Below are positions 1-6,869 of a stretch of DNA of 13,709 bases, one piece after another. Position 1 is the stretch's first letter. Every line of letters starts with the position of its first letter. A program made the position numbers and the translations under genes. The stretch comes from Pseudopedobacter saltans (GTDB lineage Bacteria > Bacteroidota > Bacteroidia > Chitinophagales > Chitinophagaceae). The notes under the pieces were generated by a model. The model saw only the letters and a program-made list of their open reading frames with translations, did not search any database and was not told the origin of the DNA. Where the stretch lies: assembly GCA_003241175.1 (NCBI GenBank), contig QFOI01000052.1, positions 1 through 13,709 on the forward strand, read 5' to 3'.

Positions 1-453
1 AACGATACCAATAGGGAACAAAAAACAATCCCAATTCCAGAAGTGCAACCAGAAGTGGCAAAATTGTTAACTGTTCCTGACGATACTGTGCCCAACAACG
101 ATACCAGCAATGTGCGTTTTGCATCTTCTAAGGAGGATGTAAACAATGCTGAGTTGAAAGCCAATTCCGAACCTGAATTGCAAAAAATTGCTAAGGTTAT
201 TAAGGAAAAGGGAAAGAAAACCATTTTTATTATTGGATGTCCTGATGCTTCGGGAGACGATGAAGATTACAATCTTCAACTTTCATTCAAGAGAGCCGAT
301 GCTGTCAAAACCTGGCTTTTACAGCATGGATTGACTTCTTACGATTTTCAGATTGAAGGTCGGGATCAAGTTGACGACATTATTTCTGGGAAATCCACTG
401 AAAAGAATAACGATAACCAAGGATTGAAAATTATCATTGTAAAAGGGAAATAA
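1..453 (+). CDS. OmpA-like C-terminal domain protein (5' partial)
   Basis: The reading frame is open through the left edge, so the N-terminus is missing; about 150 residues remain and end at the TAA at 451-453. From about position 109 the protein resembles the OmpA/MotB peptidoglycan-binding domain: an opening VRFASS strand, a helix with LQKIAKVIKEK, the strand IFIIGCPDASG (equivalent to the family's GHTDxxG), then LSFKRADAVKTWLLQHG. The Asp of the first motif and the Arg of KRA are the residues that, in the family, hold diaminopimelate of peptidoglycan. The usual NRRVEI ending is degenerate here (NQGLKIIIV). It was probably an envelope protein anchoring the outer membrane to the cell wall. 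The in-frame GTG at 43 is unlikely to be the true start, because the sequence before it continues the same Pro/Glu-rich linker style. Family assignment is fairly sure; the full architecture is unknown. Confidence 0.72.
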   Translation, partial: NDTNREQKTIPIPEVQPEVAKLLTVPDDTVPNNDTSNVRFASSKEDVNNAELKANSEPELQKIAKVIKEKGKKTIFIIGCPDASGDDEDYNLQLSFKRADAVKTWLLQHGLTSYDFQIEGRDQVDDIISGKSTEKNNDNQGLKIIIVKGK

Positions 454-469
454 AAAATGCTGTCAAAAA

Positions 470-522
470 ATTGTGCAGTATTGTTTTTCTTTTATACATT
501 TGTTTTAACAAATGTTGTTAAA
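470..522 (+). promoter_or_regulatory. Candidate azoR promoter with overlapping palindromes
   Basis: TACATTTG at 495-502 matches the Bacteroidetes -7 consensus TANNTTTG, with a weaker ATTG -33 element at 470-473, 21 bases upstream. A 9-base inverted repeat with a 2-base spacer (ACATTTGTT at 496-504, AACAAATGT at 507-515) covers the -7 box. A second repeat (TTTAACA at 504-510, TGTTAAA at 516-522) overlaps the first. The predicted transcript start falls near 507, giving a leader of roughly 36 bases. Overlap with the -7 box is what a repressor site would look like; the binding protein is unknown. Confidence 0.5.
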
Positions 523-542
523 TATAAAAATCAATCGTTAAT

Positions 543-1145
543 ATGAAAAAGGTTTTAGAAATTATTACCAGTGCGAGAGGATCTGACTCTTTCAGTACAA
601 AATTGGCTGACCAAGTAGTAAACAAAATCAGCGAAAAATATTCAGGAACAGAAGTAGTCAAAAAAAATATCATCGACTGCAAAATCCCTCACTTGGATCC
701 AAATATTTTATCTGCTTTTTTTACAGCCGCTGAAAACCAAACAGAAACAACAAAAGGATTGGATGCTTTTTCCAATCAATCCATCAAAGAGATACAGGAA
801 GCTGACACAATTGTTATAGCTGTACCATTTTACAATTTTGGGATTCCATCCGTATTGAAGGCTTATATTGACCATGTTGCAGTAGGTGGCAAAACTTTTA
901 AATATGTTGACGGTGCACCGGTTGGTTTATTGACAGGTAAAAAAGTGTACTTGGCTATATCTTCTGGTGGTGTTTATTCTGAAGGTGCTTACAAACCATA
1001 CGATTTCGCAGAACCTTATTTGAGAACTGTTCTAGGGTTTTTGGGTTTGACTGATATTACGACTTTTCGTATTGAAGGTGTCAATGTCGCAACCTTAAAA
1101 GAAGCCGCAGTTGAAAAAGGTTTGAATTCAGTAGTTATCGATTAG
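543..1145 (+). CDS. azoR: FMN-dependent NADH-azoreductase
   Basis: A 200-residue flavodoxin-fold quinone/azo reductase of the AzoR (AcpD) family, predicted to be cytoplasmic and to transfer two electrons from NADH through FMN to quinones or azo compounds. Visible motifs: the N-terminal beta strand and FMN-phosphate loop SARGSDSFS at residues 10-18, the isoalloxazine-contacting PFYNFGIPSVLKAYIDHV at 95-112, GKTFKYVDGAPVGLLTGKK at 116-134 and the SSGGVYSEG loop at 140-148. The length is normal for the family. The start at 543 gives the standard MKKVLEI opening. It stands alone, with its own candidate promoter and operator-like palindromes upstream and a terminator shared with gltX downstream. 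Family assignment is firm; the physiological substrate (probably quinones) is inferred. Confidence 0.92.
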   Translation: MKKVLEIITSARGSDSFSTKLADQVVNKISEKYSGTEVVKKNIIDCKIPHLDPNILSAFFTAAENQTETTKGLDAFSNQSIKEIQEADTIVIAVPFYNFGIPSVLKAYIDHVAVGGKTFKYVDGAPVGLLTGKKVYLAISSGGVYSEGAYKPYDFAEPYLRTVLGFLGLTDITTFRIEGVNVATLKEAAVEKGLNSVVID

Positions 1146-1201
1146 AATAGCTAGAATTAAATCACAAGACAGAATATGAAAGTTTTTCCCAACAGTAATT
1201 G

Positions 1202-1251
1202 ACCCCACCCTTATTCCCTCCCCTATGAGGGGAGGGTTAGGGAGAGGTTTA
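1202..1251. repeat. GC-rich palindromic intergenic repeat
   Basis: In AT-rich surroundings, CCCTCCCCT (1216-1224) and AGGGGAGGG (1228-1236) form a perfect 9-base inverted repeat around ATG. It is flanked by CCCCACCCTTATT on the left and TTAGGGAGAGGTTT on the right, which continue the C-rich/G-rich symmetry imperfectly. It lies between azoR and the shared terminator and has no poly-T tail of its own. It resembles the short C-rich/G-rich palindromes that recur between genes in many Bacteroidota. That it is a multicopy repeat is inference, since only one copy lies in the window. Confidence 0.6.
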
Positions 1252-1273
1252 AACGGGTTAAGACATAATTCAA

Positions 1274-1310
1274 AAAGCCGAGCAAGTTTATTTGCTCGGC
1301 TTTGTTATTT
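1274..1310. terminator. Bidirectional intrinsic terminator between azoR and gltX
   Basis: A 12-base perfect stem, AAAGCCGAGCAA (1274-1285) with TTGCTCGGCTTT (1292-1303), closes a 6-base loop. On the plus strand it is followed by TTTGTTATTTT; on the minus strand the stem runs into TTTTTG. It lies between the ends of the convergent genes azoR and gltX and can serve both. Confidence 0.9.
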
Positions 1311-1328
1311 TAAAAAAGAATTAACTGT

Positions 1329-2891
1329 TTACGCTTTTTCTGAAAAGGCTTTTTCAATTGCCTCTAATCCTTCATGTAATCTTGCTATGGATTCTTTTTT
1401 TCCGATGAGGGCAGCAATATCAAAAACATGAGGTCCAAATTTTCCGCCAACTAACATGATACGTAATGGTAACATAAGATTGCCGGGTTTTTCGATACCT
1501 GCTGCGGCTGTTGTCTCATTGAAAACTGTTTCAAGATTTTCACCTGTCCAGTTTTGGCAAAATTCATAAGCAGGGAACAAATGTTCTTTGTAAAAAGTGG
1601 CATACGATGGATCCCATTTTTTGATGGCGGATGCCGTATCAATCGTTGCAGGACGACGGAAAAAGAAATCAGTTTGAGCTATGAAATCAGGCAACAATGT
1701 ACAGCGATCTTTCACCATGTCAACAATTCCCGCCAATATAGCATCGCTATCGATTTGCTTTTCGGTAACACCGTCTGCCAACAACAATTGTTTGACTTGC
1801 GGTTCTAGTTCTATGCCTGGCAATAGTTTGATCCATTCTTTATTGAACCACAATGCTTTGGTATAGTTGAATTTGGCACCACCTTTGTGCACACGGGCAA
1901 TATCAAATTTTTGAATAAGTTCTTCCAAAGAGAAAACTTCTTGCTCGGTACCGTCATTCCAACCAATCAACGCCAACATATTGACAAACGCTTGTGGTAC
2001 AAAACCTTTTTCGCGAAAACCTTCCGTGAATTCGTTATTTGGATCTGTCCAGTTCATGGCAAATACCGGAAAACCAAGTTTGGCTCCATCACGTTTGCTC
2101 AATTTTCCTTTTCCATCTGGTTTTAGTATCAAAGGAAGATGTGCCCATTCTGGCATATTTTCCAAACCAAAAAGATATTCCCATAACTTAATGTGAACTG
2201 GCGCACTTGGCAACCATTCCTCTCCTCGGAATGCATGCGAAATCTGCATCAGATAATCGTCAACGACGACCGCTAAATGATACGTCGGCATCCCGTCCGC
2301 TTTCAACAATACCTTGTCATCCACGTCGGAAGTATTGAAACTCACATCGCCACGGATCATGTCGTGCAAAGAAACCTTTTCGTTTTCGGACATTTTGATA
2401 CGAATGACATAAGGAATGCCATCCTTTATTCTCTTTTGTGTTTCTTCGGCAGAAAGCGACAAGGAATTGTTCATTTTTTCCCGAATGGAAAAATCGTATT
2501 TGGGTGAAGGGTTTTGTTCCGTTTTGAAATTTTCGCGCATGGCAGTCAGCTCTTCCGGTGTGTCAAAAGCGTAATAGGCTTGGCCGTTCGCTACCAATTT
2601 TTCTGCATATTCACGGTACATTGGTTTGCGTTCACTTTGGCGATAAGGAGCATGAGCACCTGGTTTAAATGGACTTTCGTCTGGTTCCAAACCACACCAT
2701 TTCAATGTTTCGATGATATATTCCTCAGCGCCAGGCACAAATCTTGTCTGGTCAGTGTCTTCAATACGCAAAATAAAATCACCACCGAAATGCTTGGCAA
2801 ATAGGTAGTTGTATAAAGCGGTACGCACACCACCTAAGTGTAGACCACCAGTTGGCGAAGGCGCGAATCTTGTTCTTACTCTTTTTTCCAT
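1329..2891 (-). CDS. gltX: Glutamyl-tRNA synthetase (class I)
   Basis: A 520-residue cytoplasmic class I aminoacyl-tRNA synthetase that charges tRNA-Glu with glutamate using ATP. Counted from the chosen start: RFAPSPTGGLHLGG at residues 8-21 carries the HIGH-type motif in the form HLGG, LRIEDTDQTR at 41-50 is the glutamate-site signature, and KLSKRDG at 263-269 is the KMSKS-type loop. The mostly helical C-terminal part is the anticodon-binding region. There is no Cys-rich zinc insert around residues 100-115 (AYYAFDTPEEL instead). The ORF could extend to 2930, but the ATG at 2889-2891 gives the family-standard MEKRVRTRFAPSPTG opening, and a strong promoter lies inside the extension. The gene is divergent from the lipoprotein gene at 2967. 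Whether it also charges tRNA-Gln cannot be decided here. Confidence 0.95.
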   Translation of the reverse strand: MEKRVRTRFAPSPTGGLHLGGVRTALYNYLFAKHFGGDFILRIEDTDQTRFVPGAEEYIIETLKWCGLEPDESPFKPGAHAPYRQSERKPMYREYAEKLVANGQAYYAFDTPEELTAMRENFKTEQNPSPKYDFSIREKMNNSLSLSAEETQKRIKDGIPYVIRIKMSENEKVSLHDMIRGDVSFNTSDVDDKVLLKADGMPTYHLAVVVDDYLMQISHAFRGEEWLPSAPVHIKLWEYLFGLENMPEWAHLPLILKPDGKGKLSKRDGAKLGFPVFAMNWTDPNNEFTEGFREKGFVPQAFVNMLALIGWNDGTEQEVFSLEELIQKFDIARVHKGGAKFNYTKALWFNKEWIKLLPGIELEPQVKQLLLADGVTEKQIDSDAILAGIVDMVKDRCTLLPDFIAQTDFFFRRPATIDTASAIKKWDPSYATFYKEHLFPAYEFCQNWTGENLETVFNETTAAAGIEKPGNLMLPLRIMLVGGKFGPHVFDIAALIGKKESIARLHEGLEAIEKAFSEKA

Positions 2892-2899
2892 AACGCTTG

Positions 2900-2932
2900 C
2901 AAAGGTAATCGGCAAAGGAGAATTACTCAAAA
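2900..2932 (-). promoter_or_regulatory. gltX promoter, Bacteroidetes type
   Basis: Read on the minus strand, TTTTG (2932-2928) is followed after 20 bases by TACCTTTG (2907-2900), a full match to the TTTG / TANNTTTG consensus of the Bacteroidetes housekeeping sigma factor. Only 8 bases separate the -7 box from the gltX ATG at 2891, so the transcript should have almost no leader. Confidence 0.78.
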
Positions 2933-2966
2933 GAACATTGAGAAAGCTTTAATTTCGTCATCCAAT

Positions 2967-4277
2967 ATGTTTCGAAATATGAAATTTAGAATAGGAATCT
3001 TCATCTTATTGACTTGCTTCTCTTTTGGATGCGGCAATGGACAAACCAATACGCAAAAAAACAATTCGTCCAATACAAAATACAGTTCATCCAATACGGA
3101 AAACATCACTATTGTCAATTGGAATATTGAATGGTTTGGTTCTTCCAAAAATGGCCCTAAAGACTTGGATTTGCAGGAAACTAATGTGCAAAAAGTACTG
3201 CAATATCTGAACGCAAATCTCTACGGATTATGTGAAATTGTTGACGTGGATCGATTTTCAAAAGTAACAAAACAACTGGGAGACCAATATGGATTCGTTG
3301 TGTCAGACTATGCTGCGGGAGTAAAAAATCGCGATAGTAAAAACTGGAACGAAGCGCAGAAAATGGCTTTTGTATATGACAAAAATGTTTTTTCCAATGT
3401 CAGAACGCGCGCTTTTATGCAAAGAAGTGGCCGGGCTAGTTATAATTTTTCCAATGGTCGTTATCCTTTTTTGTTGGAAGCTACAATGGCACAAAACGGA
3501 AAATCGATTTCAATTGCAGTATTGTTGATACATGCTAAGGCTGGAGCGGACAACAACAGCTATACAAGAAGACAACAAGCAGCTAATGAAATGGCCGATT
3601 CTATCCAAACGATATTGAAAGACAAGCCGCTCATCATGATGGGTGACTTCAATGATGTTTTGCAAAATAGTATTGCTGGAAAAAATATGGTCTCTCCTTA
3701 TAATGCTTTATTGCAAAATGGCAATATTGGTTTGACCTTGAAAGTGACTGCAAGTGGCGGCTCAACCTTGGATTATCCGACTGTCATCGATAATCAGATC
3801 ATCAATCCATTGTTAGCATCCTATTATGTAAAAGGCTCTATCGCTATCCGAAAAGACATTATCAATACCGTTTCAGATTTCAAAAACGGAAAAACATCCG
3901 ATCATTATCCAGTTAGTTCGACTTATGATTTGAGTAAAAGAGCAGTCGCCGCAAATGATGTTTTGCCAACCACACAAACCAAAGTAACGCCCTTACCCAA
4001 ACAGACAAATAAAAGCGCGAATACTTCCTCCAATTTTGTTGAATTAGCATCAGCCAACTTTAAAGATGCTATTGAAATTACTGTTTCCGAACGAAAAGAA
4101 AATCTACAGTTTGTATTGTATGATCAATCAGATAAAAAAGTGTTGTCGGTTCATCGCAAATACATTGATCCTTCAAAATCATTTTTCCTAAGGTGTAAAG
4201 AATTGCCTAATAGTAACTATACTCTGGTCGTTTTCTGTGAGGGAAACAAAAACGTATTTACAGTGATGAAAGATTAG
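2967..4277 (+). CDS. Secreted lipoprotein, endonuclease/exonuclease/phosphatase fold
   Basis: A 436-residue protein with a lipoprotein signal: a hydrophobic segment (IGIFILLTCFSF) ends in FGC with Cys22 as the likely lipidated residue, followed by a Asn/Ser/Thr-rich tether. Residues about 47-322 carry the hallmarks of the EEP (exonuclease III/DNase I/phosphatase) superfamily: NWNIEWF at 51-57, the metal-binding Glu90 in GLCEI, His189 in LIHAKAG, GDFND at 226-230 and SDHYP at 311-315. All catalytic positions look intact, so a metal-dependent phosphodiesterase or phosphatase acting outside the cytoplasm is inferred. After a Thr/Pro/Lys-rich linker (about 335-352) comes an unrecognised C-terminal region of some 80 residues. 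ATG 2979 (MKFRIG) is an alternative start giving an equally good signal peptide. The substrate (DNA, RNA, nucleotide or lipid headgroup) cannot be told from sequence. Confidence 0.82.
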   Translation: MFRNMKFRIGIFILLTCFSFGCGNGQTNTQKNNSSNTKYSSSNTENITIVNWNIEWFGSSKNGPKDLDLQETNVQKVLQYLNANLYGLCEIVDVDRFSKVTKQLGDQYGFVVSDYAAGVKNRDSKNWNEAQKMAFVYDKNVFSNVRTRAFMQRSGRASYNFSNGRYPFLLEATMAQNGKSISIAVLLIHAKAGADNNSYTRRQQAANEMADSIQTILKDKPLIMMGDFNDVLQNSIAGKNMVSPYNALLQNGNIGLTLKVTASGGSTLDYPTVIDNQIINPLLASYYVKGSIAIRKDIINTVSDFKNGKTSDHYPVSSTYDLSKRAVAANDVLPTTQTKVTPLPKQTNKSANTSSNFVELASANFKDAIEITVSERKENLQFVLYDQSDKKVLSVHRKYIDPSKSFFLRCKELPNSNYTLVVFCEGNKNVFTVMKD

Positions 4278-4993
4278 TGGAACAGAATATTTTTCATGTT
4301 TTTTACTTCATCGATATTGACAAATGTATTGGTCAAAGTTTCCTGCATGGTTGGAACTATGAAATCCATATTGGAGGGAAGCTCCGTGCGTGCGGATGAG
4401 TGAAACTCGGTTGCGCCAGTTTCCGAAACCAGTTCTGCCAAACCTTGACTACGAACGCCGCTACCGGGAAGGATGATGATGCGATTTGCAGCCTTTTCGA
4501 CTAATTCTTTAATGAAATCTTTGGCATCGTTTACATTTGGTTTTTGTCCACTTGTCAATATGCGAGCGCAGCCAGTTTGGATAATGTCTTCCAGTGCTTG
4601 AAAAGGTTCTTTGCAGCGATCAAAAGCTCTATGGAAGGTGATTTGTAATTCTGGTACGTTGTTCACCAATTCTTTGGTTCTTTCCTTGTCAATAGAACCA
4701 TCTTGATTCAAAAGACCAATCACCGCACCTGGAAAACCAAGTTCTTTTACCAGTTGCAAATCTTGTCTCATCACTTCAAATTCAGCATCCGAATACAAAA
4801 AATCGCCACCACGAGGACGAATAATCGGGAAAACTGGAATCTGGATTTTTTCACGTATCGTTTTCAACGTGCCATAAGAAGGCGTCGTGCCTCCATCGAA
4901 TGGATTTTCGCATAGTTCGATGCGGTCTGCACCAGCTTTTTCGGCAGCTATAGCCGATTCTATATTGAAAACAGCAATTTCTAACAATTTCAT
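4274..4993 (-). CDS. cutC: CutC family protein
   Basis: A 239-residue TIM-barrel protein of the CutC family. Recognisable conserved blocks: MKLLEIAVFNIESAIAAEKAGADRIELCEN at the N-terminus, PIIRPRGGDFLYSDAEF at 56-72, ITFHRAFDRC at 118-127, ILTSGQ at 145-150, ILPGSGV at 174-180 and TEFHSSAR at 195-202. The family was named for copper homeostasis, but its direct role in copper handling is disputed and the biochemical activity is unsettled. The protein is presumably cytoplasmic (no signal peptide). Its stop codon overlaps the stop of the convergent lipoprotein gene by 4 bases (4274-4277). It is divergent from the methyltransferase gene, with only 38 bases between. A TATTTTTG -7 box ends 5 bases before its ATG. 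Family assignment is firm; function is not. Confidence 0.93.
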   Translation of the reverse strand: MKLLEIAVFNIESAIAAEKAGADRIELCENPFDGGTTPSYGTLKTIREKIQIPVFPIIRPRGGDFLYSDAEFEVMRQDLQLVKELGFPGAVIGLLNQDGSIDKERTKELVNNVPELQITFHRAFDRCKEPFQALEDIIQTGCARILTSGQKPNVNDAKDFIKELVEKAANRIIILPGSGVRSQGLAELVSETGATEFHSSARTELPSNMDFIVPTMQETLTNTFVNIDEVKNMKNILFH

Positions 4994-4998
4994 GACTT

Positions 4999-5027
4999 CA
5001 AAAATAGCAGAATATTGCTGACCTTTG
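4999..5027. promoter_or_regulatory. Divergent -7 boxes for cutC and the methyltransferase gene
   Basis: On the minus strand, TATTTTTG (5006-4999) matches TANNTTTG and ends 5 bases before the cutC ATG at 4993. On the plus strand, GACCTTTG (5020-5027) differs at one position and ends 4 bases before the ATG at 5032. Neither has an obvious TTTG -33 element at the usual spacing. The 38-base intergenic gap leaves little room for other control. Confidence 0.5.
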
Positions 5028-5031
5028 CCAC

Positions 5032-6183
5032 ATGTCCAAACGATTTTTCAGTTATCACAATACGGCCTGTAAACTTATTGCTTCTTATCAGAAACAGATG
5101 CCGCTGCAACATTTTCTCAAACAATATTTTTCGGAAAACAAAAAGCATGGTTCTAAGGATCGTAAATGGATTAGCCATTTTTGTTATTGCTTTTATCGTC
5201 TGGGAAAGTCGTTGTCCAATATGAGTATTGAATCGCGTTTGCCAATAGCCATCTATTTATGTACGGACGATTTGGCGGTTTTAGGTGAATATTTGTCTGA
5301 AAAATGGCCTCGGACGGATAGTTTGGATGAAAGGATTCAATATGTCGAAAAGGAATATGATTTTAAGATAACGGATGTTTTTCCTTTTCCGGATTTAGTT
5401 GTGGAAGAAATCGATTTTGTAGCACTGAACAAAAGTTTTTTGCGACAACCAGATGTTTTTCTCCGTATTCGTCCGGGTAAAACGGAAAAAGTGATTCGCG
5501 CATTTGAATCTTCCAATATGTCTTTTGAACAGAATGGAAATGCTGTTAAGGTCAAGAATCGAACTGCAATCGAGCAAGTCGTCGTGATTAACAAAGATGT
5601 TGTTATTCAAGACCTTAGTTCACAAAAGATAGCCACATTGTTTCCAGATAAGGGCATAAATTCCATTTGGGATTGCTGTGCAGCCAGTGGAGGTAAGACG
5701 TTGTTGGCAAGAGATTATTTCCCAAAAGCAAAAATTACGGTTTCTGATATTCGCCCTTCCATTTTACAAAATCACAAGAAAAGAATGCAGGAAGCCGGCG
5801 TCAGTGTCCAAAAATATTGGACGATAGATTTATCACAACCCATTCAGGACATAAATGACTTATTTGACTTAATAATATGTGATGCACCTTGTTCAGGATC
5901 AGGTACTTGGGCAAGAACACCTGAGGAAATGTATTTTTTTGAGAAAGAAAACTTAAAAAATGTTAGCAATTTGCAACAGACAATAGTTAGGCATATTTTT
6001 GGGCAGTTAAAAGACGGAGGAATAATCCTTTATATCACATGTTCCATTTTTAAAGAAGAAGATGACGATGTGGTGAGAGAGATGGCAGTTCAGTGTAATT
6101 TGACTATTGAAAAACATTTGATTATAAATGGACTGACAAGTGGATCTGACTCTTTATTTGGTTGTGTTTTGAAGAAAAGTTAA
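5032..6183 (+). CDS. RsmB/NOP-family RNA (cytosine-5) methyltransferase
   Basis: A 383-residue SAM-dependent RNA m5C methyltransferase of the RsmB/NOP2 family, probably acting on 16S rRNA. The C-terminal catalytic domain shows the SAM-binding motif WDCCAASGGKT at 213-223, SDIRPSIL at 238-245 (ribose-binding acidic residue), DAPCSGSGTW at 284-293 with Cys287, and YITCSIFKEE at 334-343 with Cys337. In RsmB the TCS cysteine is the nucleophile and the DAPC cysteine helps release the product; both are present. The N-terminal region (about 1-65, with GSKDRKWISHFCYCFYRLG at 40-58) looks like a reduced NusB-like helical domain, shorter than in the 429-residue E. coli RsmB. The start at 5032 lies right after a CCTTTG promoter-like box. 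The exact target nucleotide is not deducible, so no symbol is given. Confidence 0.88.
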   Translation: MSKRFFSYHNTACKLIASYQKQMPLQHFLKQYFSENKKHGSKDRKWISHFCYCFYRLGKSLSNMSIESRLPIAIYLCTDDLAVLGEYLSEKWPRTDSLDERIQYVEKEYDFKITDVFPFPDLVVEEIDFVALNKSFLRQPDVFLRIRPGKTEKVIRAFESSNMSFEQNGNAVKVKNRTAIEQVVVINKDVVIQDLSSQKIATLFPDKGINSIWDCCAASGGKTLLARDYFPKAKITVSDIRPSILQNHKKRMQEAGVSVQKYWTIDLSQPIQDINDLFDLIICDAPCSGSGTWARTPEEMYFFEKENLKNVSNLQQTIVRHIFGQLKDGGIILYITCSIFKEEDDDVVREMAVQCNLTIEKHLIINGLTSGSDSLFGCVLKKS

Positions 6184-6260
6184 ATTGGCTTTTTCAAAGA
6201 AACAGAATAAATGGGAAATATGATTTTGGATTATTATTTGGTTCTTTTGACGATCTATCT

Positions 6261-6869
6261 ATGAAAACACTTGGTGAACAACTTTTAGACACGTTCAGTG
6301 CGATGTTTACGCCCACGCACGAGGAAACGGATGCTTTTGTCGCTTTGGCGACTCCTTTCGAGTTTTCATCCAAAGAGAGGATTGTAGATGAGCATTCTTT
6401 CGATAAGGTATTCTATTTAACGGACGGGATGGCTAGGTCCTATATTGTCAATAGTGGCAAGGACTACACTGTAGATTTTTTTACTAAGGGGCAATTCATA
6501 TTGGATTGGGATAGCTTTGATAAAAATATTCCCAGTGTCTACCAATACGAGACCATATTTCCCATGAAAGGATATTTTTGGCATCGCAAAGACATACAGG
6601 CTTATCTGAGAGTATATCCACACCTGAAAAAGTGTAGACGCTTCTTTGCCGAGGCTGCCTATATACGACAAGCACATCGCTTGATCGCATTTCAGTCCGA
6701 TGCACTCAAAGACCGCTATCGTAATCTTATACAAAACCACGGAAAATTAATCAATACAGCGCCACAATACCATATTGCATCATATCTTGGCGTAAAGCCA
6801 CAAAGCCTGAGCCGAATCAAGACGGCATTATTAAACAATAAGGATGGAAAAGACGAAGTTGAAAATTGA
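6261..6869 (+). CDS. Crp/Fnr-family transcriptional regulator (first of tandem pair)
   Basis: A 202-residue protein with the layout of short Bacteroidota Crp/Fnr-like regulators. It has a cyclic-nucleotide-binding-type beta barrel at about 20-115 (FSSKERIVDEHSFDKVFYLTDGMARSYIV, then FFTKGQFI), a dimer-type helix at about 118-150 (FFAEAAYIRQAHRLIAFQSDALKDRYRNLI), and a C-terminal winged helix with the recognition segment HIASYLGVKPQSLSRIK at 171-187. The canonical cAMP phosphate-binding RxS signature is not evident, so the ligand is unknown. The open frame reaches back to a TTG at 6162 inside the methyltransferase gene. The ATG at 6261 gives the normal family length and avoids that overlap. 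The end overlaps the next regulator by 26 bases, so the pair is very likely co-transcribed. Regulator family is sure; targets unknown. Confidence 0.85.
   Translation: MKTLGEQLLDTFSAMFTPTHEETDAFVALATPFEFSSKERIVDEHSFDKVFYLTDGMARSYIVNSGKDYTVDFFTKGQFILDWDSFDKNIPSVYQYETIFPMKGYFWHRKDIQAYLRVYPHLKKCRRFFAEAAYIRQAHRLIAFQSDALKDRYRNLIQNHGKLINTAPQYHIASYLGVKPQSLSRIKTALLNNKDGKDEVEN

Noticed and set aside
43..45. GTG as the start of the OmpA-like gene
   Set aside because: The frame stays open to the left edge with the same linker composition and no promoter is seen, so the gene is better read as truncated by the window.
1225..1431. 68-codon plus-strand ORF after azoR
   Set aside because: It begins inside the GC-rich palindrome, runs through the terminator and is antisense to the end of gltX; the composition is not protein-like.
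2892..2930. N-terminal extension of gltX
   Set aside because: The extension overlaps a full-consensus promoter, and the family-standard N-terminus begins at the ATG at 2891.
2927..3148. Minus-strand ORF antisense to the EEP lipoprotein start
   Set aside because: It lies over the signal peptide and linker of a well-supported gene and has no recognisable domain; a shadow of low-complexity coding sequence.
3100..4277. Toxin or DNase-effector reading of the EEP lipoprotein
   Set aside because: A lipoprotein signal is present and there is no immunity-like gene next to it; neighbours are housekeeping genes, so a secreted enzyme is the simpler view.
6162..6260. TTG-started extension of the first Crp/Fnr regulator
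   Set aside because: It would overlap the methyltransferase stop, adds residues absent from the family and uses a weak start; the ATG at 6261 gives the usual length.
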